Source of the DNA: Ruminococcus flavefaciens
Lineage (GTDB): Bacteria > Bacillota > Clostridia > Oscillospirales > Ruminococcaceae
DNA: 7,752 nucleotides
NCBI GenBank assembly: GCA_002350065.1
Contig: DEDQ01000007.1
Coordinates: 1-7,752, forward strand
Direction: 5' to 3'
Shown: one piece after another, positions 1-7,752 of the stretch
Layout of the letters: each line of letters begins with the position of its first letter
How positions within the stretch are numbered: position 1 is the first letter of the stretch
The notes under the pieces: generated by a model
Database searches by the model: none
What the model was told of the DNA's origin: nothing
The model's input: the letters and a program-made list of their open reading frames with translations, nothing else
Made by a program: the position numbers and the translations under genes

Positions 1-1083
1 AACGTAACATATACCATAAACTGCGAGGATTACGGTCAGAAGCACGACCTCACCATCAAGCGTACATACGCTACTGTAAATAAAATGGGTAAGAATCCTC
101 CCTCATCAGATATCGACACTCCTATAGTCGTATCCGATAACGTATGGCCTTTCAAACAGTACACATACTGCCTAAATTCAGGTGTTTCTGACGATTACCG
201 TTCACTCGTTCCGCGCTATGTAACATCTGCTGCAAACTTCGTATTCCCTGCAAGCTGCGCTACAACGTGCAGCAGCAAGCTCCCGATAAGAAAGGGCGAC
301 GGCACTGTATGGATAGCTCCCGACGGAACTACTTCCTTCAAAACAGGCGCTAATATGACAAAGGCTGCCGCAAATGCTACCTCTATAAGAACTCCCGCAG
401 AAGAGGGCGAATACCGCATCTACGTCGTTGACAAGAGCGGAAACGTTTCCAAGTCTGACCATATCCTCCGCCTCAGCGGTACCGGCTCATCTGACGACAA
501 CGTCATCGAGGCTGAGAGCTTCAGCTATCAGAGCGGCATCGACCTCGAGAGCTGCAGCGAGGGCGGCAGAGACGTTGCTTACATCGAAAACGGTGACTAC
601 ATCGGCTTCAAGGACATCGACTTCAAAAACGGCGAAGCTGAGTCCATCGACTTCCGCATCGGCTCTAACAGCGGCGGCGGCTCCATCGAGGTAAGACTCG
701 GAAGCGTTGACGGCAAGAAAATAGGTGAAATGGAAGTCGGAAGCACCGGCGGCTGGCAGACATGGAAGACCATGAACTGCAAGATTAGCAAGGTCACAGG
801 CAAAAACGACGTCTACTTCGTATTCAAGGGCGGCGACAGCTACCTCTTCAACGTGAACTGGTGGAGACTCAACCTCCCGCAGTCGGATTCAGACGTTATC
901 AAGGGCGACCTCAACTCTGACGGCGTCGTTGATACCTTCGACCTCGTATTCATGAGACAGTCTGTTATCGAGGGCGACGCCGAGAATTTCGACGCTGCCG
1001 ACATCAACAGCGACGGCTCGATAGACGAAGAGGATATTCAGCTCCTCGCTGATTTCCTGCTCGGCAAGATAAAGACATTCTAA
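1..1083 (+). CDS. Cellulosomal carbohydrate-active protein, C-terminal part (unassigned domain - CBM6 - dockerin), 5' partial
   Basis: The reading frame is open from base 1, so this is the last 360 codons of a longer gene; the ATG at 85 is internal and has no ribosome-binding site. Residues 1-165 are beta-rich and four-cysteine; I cannot assign them to a family and no catalytic motif is evident, so any catalytic domain probably lies upstream. Residues about 168-292 form a CBM6 module: it starts IEAESF, has the YIENGDY motif, and carries the usual ligand-cleft set of Tyr194, Trp252 and Asn284 (FNVNWW). Residues about 300-360 are a type I dockerin with two canonical 12-residue calcium loops (Asp303-Asp314 and Asp334-Asp345), ending in the LLGKIKTF helix. 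It is therefore secreted and bound to a cohesin scaffoldin. CBM6 modules bind xylan, beta-glucans or related chains; the ligand here is unknown. No terminator follows, so it is probably co-transcribed with the GH2 gene. Confidence 0.5.
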   Translation, partial: NVTYTINCEDYGQKHDLTIKRTYATVNKMGKNPPSSDIDTPIVVSDNVWPFKQYTYCLNSGVSDDYRSLVPRYVTSAANFVFPASCATTCSSKLPIRKGDGTVWIAPDGTTSFKTGANMTKAAANATSIRTPAEEGEYRIYVVDKSGNVSKSDHILRLSGTGSSDDNVIEAESFSYQSGIDLESCSEGGRDVAYIENGDYIGFKDIDFKNGEAESIDFRIGSNSGGGSIEVRLGSVDGKKIGEMEVGSTGGWQTWKTMNCKISKVTGKNDVYFVFKGGDSYLFNVNWWRLNLPQSDSDVIKGDLNSDGVVDTFDLVFMRQSVIEGDAENFDAADINSDGSIDEEDIQLLADFLLGKIKTF

Positions 1084-1110
1084 GCTTTATATTATTATAT
1101 CAGGAGGTAA

Positions 1111-5409
<4,299 letters not shown>

Positions 5410-5416
5410 AACATAT

Positions 5417-5455
5417 AGCTACAGCCCGTGGATATCCCGCGGGCTATAGTTTTTA
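5417..5455 (+). terminator. Intrinsic terminator of the GH2 operon
   Basis: A long stem (arms about 5417-5431 and 5437-5451) closes over a 5-nt loop ATATC. The core CAGCCCGTGG pairs with CCGCGGGCT through one G-U, with one C-A mismatch lower in the stem. A T run at 5450-5454 follows. It starts 8 nt after the GH2 stop codon and separates the carbohydrate operon from the Fe-S genes. Confidence 0.88.
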
Positions 5456-5487
5456 CTTATTATCTGTTATCATAAGCAAACAATTGC

Positions 5488-5516
5488 TTGTATATTTTTC
5501 CTGATTATGGTATAAT
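5488..5516 (+). promoter_or_regulatory. Candidate promoter P1 of the sufC-sufB unit
   Basis: A -35-like TTGTAT (5488-5493) is 17 bp from a perfect TATAAT (5511-5516). The -10 is also preceded by TG at 5508-5509, giving the extended form TGNTATAAT. Transcription would start near 5523 and leave a leader of about 127 nt before the sufC ATG. This is the best sigma-A-like match between the two flanking genes. Confidence 0.7.
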
Positions 5517-5541
5517 ATATAGGTTAACCGATAAGAACTGT

Positions 5542-5566
5542 TTTTCAGCGTTTTTTATGCTGAAAA
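5542..5566 (+). other. Leader hairpin 1 upstream of sufC
   Basis: TTTTCAGC (5542-5549) and GCTGAAAA (5559-5566) form a perfect 8-bp inverted repeat around a T-rich loop. It falls within the first 45 nt of a P1 transcript. It is too AT-rich, and lacks a following T run, to be a terminator. It may be part of a structured leader or a protein-binding site; function unknown. Confidence 0.5.
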
Positions 5567-5572
5567 GATAAG

Positions 5573-5601
5573 AAAAATGTTGCATTTGCAACATATTTTT
5601 T
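5573..5601 (+). promoter_or_regulatory. 18-bp palindrome with T6 tract: attenuator-like hairpin or operator
   Basis: ATGTTGCA (5577-5584) and TGCAACAT (5587-5594) are perfect inverted arms separated by TT. As RNA the stem is 7 bp with loop ATTT; it is preceded by five A and followed, after one A, by six T (5596-5601). That shape fits a weak intrinsic terminator or attenuator about 55-80 nt downstream of P1. As DNA it is equally a good dimeric operator lying in the -35 zone of P2. I cannot decide between these readings. Confidence 0.5.
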
Positions 5602-5611
5602 CTGTGATATA

Positions 5612-5620
5612 TGTTACAAT
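5612..5620 (+). promoter_or_regulatory. Candidate promoter P2 (extended -10) of sufC-sufB
   Basis: TGTTACAAT is an extended -10 (TG at 5612-5613, TACAAT at 5615-5620, five of six consensus bases). No good -35 lies 16-18 bp upstream, where the palindrome's right arm sits. The -10 overlaps a perfect 10-bp palindrome, ACAATATTGT (5616-5625). A start near 5627 would give a leader of only about 23 nt that avoids both hairpins. Confidence 0.42.
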
Positions 5621-5634
5621 ATTGTCAAACAATG

Positions 5635-5641
5635 AAAGGAG
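5635..5641 (+). promoter_or_regulatory. Ribosome-binding site that sets the sufC start
   Basis: AAAGGAG lies 8 nt before the ATG at 5650, the same spacing as at the other three starts in the window. It favours that ATG over the in-frame upstream ATG at 5611, which has no ribosome-binding site and lies across candidate promoter P2. Confidence 0.85.
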
Positions 5642-5649
5642 CTGCCATT

Positions 5650-6381
5650 ATGCTTGAACTCAGGAACATTTCTTTCAGCGCTGAAGACGAAGGCGGAAAA
5701 ACTGAGATCATTCGCAATGTCTCACTCACTATCCCCGATAACAGATTCGTGGTCATAACCGGTCCGAACGGCGGCGGAAAATCCACGCTTGCTAAGCTCA
5801 TCGCCGGAATACAGCCTCTCACAGGCGGAAATATCATATTCGACGGCACAGACATCACAGATATGTCCATAACCGACCGCGCCCGCATGGGTATCGGCTT
5901 CGCTTTCCAGCAGCCTGTACGCTTCAAGGGTCTGACCGTCCTCGACCTGCTCCGCATCGCATCGGGCAACGCTCTTTCCGTTTCCGAAGCCTGCGACTAC
6001 CTCTCGGAGGTGGGTCTCTGCGCCAAGGAGTACATCGACCGCGAGGTGAACGCCTCACTCTCGGGCGGCGAGCTCAAACGCATCGAGATTGCCACTATCC
6101 TCGCCCGCGACGTCAAACTCGCTGTATTCGACGAGCCCGAAGCCGGAATCGACCTCTGGAGCTTCAACAACCTTATCCGCATTTTCGAGAAAATGCGCAG
6201 CAGCGACAAAAAGAGAACCATCCTCGTCATCTCTCATCAGGAGCGTATCCTCAACATCGCCGACGAGATAATCGTTCTCGCAGACGGAAATATCGTCAAG
6301 CAGGGCAGCAAGGATGAGATACTCCCCGAAATAGTCGGAACTCAGTACGCTGCCGGCGTATGCGCTAAGATAGAAGAATAA
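5650..6381 (+). CDS. sufC: SufC-type Fe-S cluster assembly ATPase (SmsC)
   Basis: This cytosolic ABC ATPase of 243 aa powers Fe-S cluster assembly by driving conformational change in its SufB-family partner; it is not a transporter and has no membrane segment. All nucleotide-binding motifs are present: Walker A GPNGGGKST (38-46, Lys44), Q-loop Gln87 in FQQPVRFKG, signature LSGGELKR (137-144), Walker B with Asp161 and catalytic Glu162 (VFDEPEAGID), and H-loop His196. FQQP and the LSGGELKRIEI stretch are typical of SufC. Length agrees with the family (about 245-260 aa). The next gene begins 13 nt later, and its Shine-Dalgarno overlaps this stop codon, so translation is probably coupled. No sufD, sufS or sufU is adjacent, which fits the minimal two-gene (Sms) version of the SUF system. 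Synthesis is probably controlled through the complex leader upstream. Confidence 0.93.
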   Translation: MLELRNISFSAEDEGGKTEIIRNVSLTIPDNRFVVITGPNGGGKSTLAKLIAGIQPLTGGNIIFDGTDITDMSITDRARMGIGFAFQQPVRFKGLTVLDLLRIASGNALSVSEACDYLSEVGLCAKEYIDREVNASLSGGELKRIEIATILARDVKLAVFDEPEAGIDLWSFNNLIRIFEKMRSSDKKRTILVISHQERILNIADEIIVLADGNIVKQGSKDEILPEIVGTQYAAGVCAKIEE

Positions 6382-6394
6382 GGAGGATTGGAGC

Positions 6395-7318
6395 ATGAAA
6401 ATAGACGCAGTTCAGAAACAGCTCCTTCAGGAGGTCGCTGACCTCCACGATATCCCCGAGGGAGCATATAATCTCCGCGCAAACGGACAGTCGATAGGCA
6501 GGAATACCACAGCAAATATCGACATTCAGACCAAGCCCGAGGGCAACGGTATTGATATACGCATAAAGGAAGGCACCAAGAACGAAAGCGTGCATATCCC
6601 CGTTATCGTAAGCGAAAGCGGCATCAAGGAGACCGTCTACAACGACTTCTTCATCGGCGATGACTGCGATGTTCTCATAGTTGCGGGCTGCGGTATCGAC
6701 AACTGCGGCAATCAGGACTCGCAGCACAACGGTATCCACCGCTTCTTCGTCGGCAAAAACGCAAAGATACGCTACGTTGAGAAGCATTACGGCTCCGGCG
6801 ACGGAAGCGGCAAGCGTATCCTCGACCCCGTAACAGAGGTCTACATGGACGAGGGAAGCACTATGGAAATGGAAATGGCTCAGATAAAGGGAGTCGATTC
6901 CACCGAGAGAACGACCATTGCCGAGCTCAAAAAGGACGCTAAGCTCGTTGTCCGCGAGAGACTCATGACCCACGGCGAACAGCACGCGCTCAGCGTTTAC
7001 AAGGTCAGCCTCAACGAGGAGGGCTCCAGCGCCGACGTAGTTTCGCGCTCAGTCGCAAGAGGAACATCCTACCAGAAGTTCGACGCCTGCATTATCGGAA
7101 ATGCCGCCTGCTCAGGACATACCGAGTGCGATTCCATTATCATGGACAGCGGACGCATTCTTGCAGTCCCCTCGCTCGAAGCCAACAGCATCGACGCGGC
7201 ACTCGTTCACGAGGCGGCTATCGGCAAAATTGCCGGCGACCAGCTCATAAAGCTCATGACCCTCGGACTTACCGAATCCGAAGCCGAAGAACAGATAATC
7301 AACGGATTCCTCAAATAA
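6395..7318 (+). CDS. sufB: SufB/SufD-family Fe-S scaffold, short form (SmsB)
   Basis: This 307-aa cytosolic protein is the scaffold partner of the ATPase encoded just before it. It has the beta-helix core and C-terminal helical end of the SufB/SufD (UPF0051) family but lacks the long N-terminal part of classical SufB (about 470-495 aa). The cluster-building residues of E. coli SufB can be aligned: Cys405 corresponds to Cys245 (HTECDS) and His433-Glu434 to His272-Glu273 (VHEAAIGKI), with nearly the same spacing. Other cysteines are Cys91, Cys99, Cys104, Cys232 and Cys239. The C-terminus, GDQLIKLMTLGLTESEAEEQI then INGFL, is the usual SufC-contacting end. AGGAGG at 6381-6386, 8 nt before ATG, sets the start. 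It may act as a homodimer in place of SufB-SufD (inference). Automatic annotation could equally call it SufD; retention of the Cys-His-Glu set favours a SufB-like role. Confidence 0.9.
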   Translation: MKIDAVQKQLLQEVADLHDIPEGAYNLRANGQSIGRNTTANIDIQTKPEGNGIDIRIKEGTKNESVHIPVIVSESGIKETVYNDFFIGDDCDVLIVAGCGIDNCGNQDSQHNGIHRFFVGKNAKIRYVEKHYGSGDGSGKRILDPVTEVYMDEGSTMEMEMAQIKGVDSTERTTIAELKKDAKLVVRERLMTHGEQHALSVYKVSLNEEGSSADVVSRSVARGTSYQKFDACIIGNAACSGHTECDSIIMDSGRILAVPSLEANSIDAALVHEAAIGKIAGDQLIKLMTLGLTESEAEEQIINGFLK

Positions 7319-7324
7319 AACACC

Positions 7325-7355
7325 GACCGCATTTCAAAAGGAATGCGGTCTTTTT
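7325..7355 (+). terminator. Intrinsic terminator of sufC-sufB
   Basis: An 11-bp stem (7325-7335 with 7340-7350; GACCGCATT paired with AATGCGGTC plus T-G and C-G) closes an AAAA loop and is followed by TTTTT (7351-7355). It starts 6 nt after the sufB stop codon. Together with the terminator at 5417 it shows that the Fe-S genes form a separate two-gene transcription unit. Confidence 0.93.
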
Positions 7356-7404
7356 GTTTATTCCGGCAATTTATCAGTCTGCACACAGCATCATTTAATC
7401 GTCG

Positions 7405-7451
7405 ATTTGTACATACCAGACAAATACGTGAGCAACTTTTTGTACACACAA
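7405..7451 (+). promoter_or_regulatory. Repeated TTTGTACA-type elements, possible operators
   Basis: TTTGTACATA (7406-7415) recurs as TTTGTACACA (7439-7448), 33 bp or about three helical turns apart. Each copy has local symmetry: ATTTGT...ACAAAT over 7405-7425, and TTGT-ACAC-ACAA at 7440-7451. They lie 60-105 bp upstream of the predicted -10 of the next gene, as an activator or repressor site would. No known regulator consensus is recognised. Confidence 0.35.
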
Positions 7452-7475
7452 TATTCGTTTTTTGAACCTTTTCGT

Positions 7476-7491
7476 CACAATTTGGGTTGTG
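7476..7491 (+). promoter_or_regulatory. Inverted repeat overlapping a -35 element
   Basis: CACAATTTGGGTTGTG has 5-bp arms (CACAA, TTGTG) separated by 6 bp. Its right arm overlaps the predicted -35 at 7487-7492, so a protein bound there could block RNA polymerase. The arms share TTGT/ACAA with the elements at 7405-7451. Confidence 0.4.
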
Positions 7492-7515
7492 TAAACTTTC
7501 TGTGAAGTATATAAT
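7487..7515 (+). promoter_or_regulatory. Promoter of the secreted GH127-like gene
   Basis: TTGTGT (7487-7492) is 17 bp from TATAAT (7510-7515); a second TATAAT overlaps at 7515-7520. The -35 is weak (TTG only), so help from an activator or control at the neighbouring repeats is plausible. Transcription would start near 7522, leaving a leader of about 43 nt with AGGAGG at 7551-7556. The gap 7357-7404 shows nothing else that I can support. Confidence 0.62.
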
Positions 7516-7564
7516 ATAATTACAATTATAAATCTGTACTAACAGAAATAAGGAGGATAATCAG

Positions 7565-7752
7565 ATGAAAACAGGCTATGTCAAACGCATTGCGGCTGTG
7601 GGAATGTCCGCAATGATGCTTACTATCTCCGCACCTCTCCGCGGGATACCTGCACAAGCTGCTGACGACAGCATCCGCGACTTCTCGCTCGGCGACATAA
7701 CTATGACCGACGCCTACAGCGTCAACGCATTCAACAAGGAAATTGAGTACCT
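7565..7752 (+). CDS. Secreted protein, probably GH127/DUF1680-type beta-L-arabinofuranosidase, 3' partial
   Basis: The first 62 codons are present and the window ends inside the gene. AGGAGG at 7551-7556 is 8 nt before ATG. Residues 1-33 form a signal peptide: basic MKTGYVKR, a hydrophobic core rich in Met and Ala (9-23), and a likely cleavage at AQA or AQAA before Asp34, so the product is exported. The mature start, with FSLGDITMTDAYS and then NAFNKEIEY, resembles the N-terminal strand and first helix of GH127/DUF1680 proteins, where a phrase like F-x-L-x-D-V-x-L-T-D is followed by E-YLL-x-LD-x-DRLL. The diagnostic DRLL and GWE motifs would lie beyond the window, so the family call is an inference from about 25 residues. 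Those enzymes release beta-L-arabinofuranose from plant glycoprotein or pectin side chains. A dockerin at the unseen C-terminus would be expected from the context. The gene has its own promoter and is not co-transcribed with sufB. Secretion is well supported; the enzyme family is tentative. Confidence 0.6.
   Translation, partial: MKTGYVKRIAAVGMSAMMLTISAPLRGIPAQAADDSIRDFSLGDITMTDAYSVNAFNKEIEY

Noticed and set aside
85..87. ATG taken as the start of the first protein
   Set aside because: The frame is open back to base 1 with similar amino-acid character, and no ribosome-binding site precedes 85; the gene enters from outside the window.
5600..5632. Minus-strand promoter with a perfect TTGACA
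   Set aside because: TTGACA reads on the - strand near 5622-5627, but no acceptable -10 lies 16-18 bp away and there is no gene on that strand to serve.
5611..5649. Upstream ATG that would add 13 residues to SufC
   Set aside because: It has no Shine-Dalgarno sequence and overlaps candidate promoter P2, whereas the ATG at 5650 has AAAGGAG at the standard 8-nt distance and begins with the usual SufC start, MLELRN.
7476..7491. Rex (NADH-sensing) operator
   Set aside because: Rex sites have TTGT(G/T) on the left and the complementary ACAA on the right. Here the arms are in the opposite order (CACAA then TTGTG), so it does not fit.

Overview
The window looks like chromosomal DNA of a cellulosome-forming, plant-fibre-degrading Ruminococcus, closest in style to R. 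flavefaciens or R. champanellensis. The grounds are two type I dockerins on secreted carbohydrate-active proteins, strong AGGAGG ribosome-binding sites, moderate GC with AT-rich intergenic DNA, and a two-gene Fe-S assembly unit of the kind found in anaerobic Clostridia. The genus is an inference from sequence style, not from a marker gene. All genes read on the + strand.

Region 1 (1-5455) is the end of a carbohydrate-active operon. It holds the C-terminal 360 codons of a secreted protein with an unassigned beta-rich region, a CBM6 and a dockerin. After a 33-bp gap comes a 1430-aa secreted LacZ-type GH2 beta-galactosidase with an extra LamG-like domain and its own, different dockerin. A strong intrinsic terminator closes the unit. 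Both products should attach to the cell-surface cellulosome by dockerin-cohesin pairing. There the CBM6 protein would bind (and, with its missing N-terminus, perhaps cut) a polysaccharide, while the GH2 enzyme would remove beta-galactosyl residues.

Region 2 (5456-7356) is a separate housekeeping unit of two genes: a SufC-type ABC ATPase (243 aa) and a short SufB/SufD-family scaffold (307 aa), 13 nt apart. It lies between its own promoter region and its own terminator. No SufD, SufS or SufU lies with them, which matches the minimal SmsCB Fe-S cluster system. The 240-bp leader holds two candidate promoters, two hairpins and an 18-bp palindrome followed by six T residues, so it is the best candidate for regulation in the window.

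Region 3 (7357-7752) has a 208-bp regulatory gap with several TTGT/ACAA symmetric elements and a good promoter. It is followed by the first 62 codons of another secreted protein, whose mature N-terminus resembles the start of GH127-type (DUF1680) beta-L-arabinofuranosidases. The CAZyme genes on either side would fit degradation of galactose- and arabinose-decorated pectin or cell-wall glycoprotein side chains, but the window does not prove that substrate.
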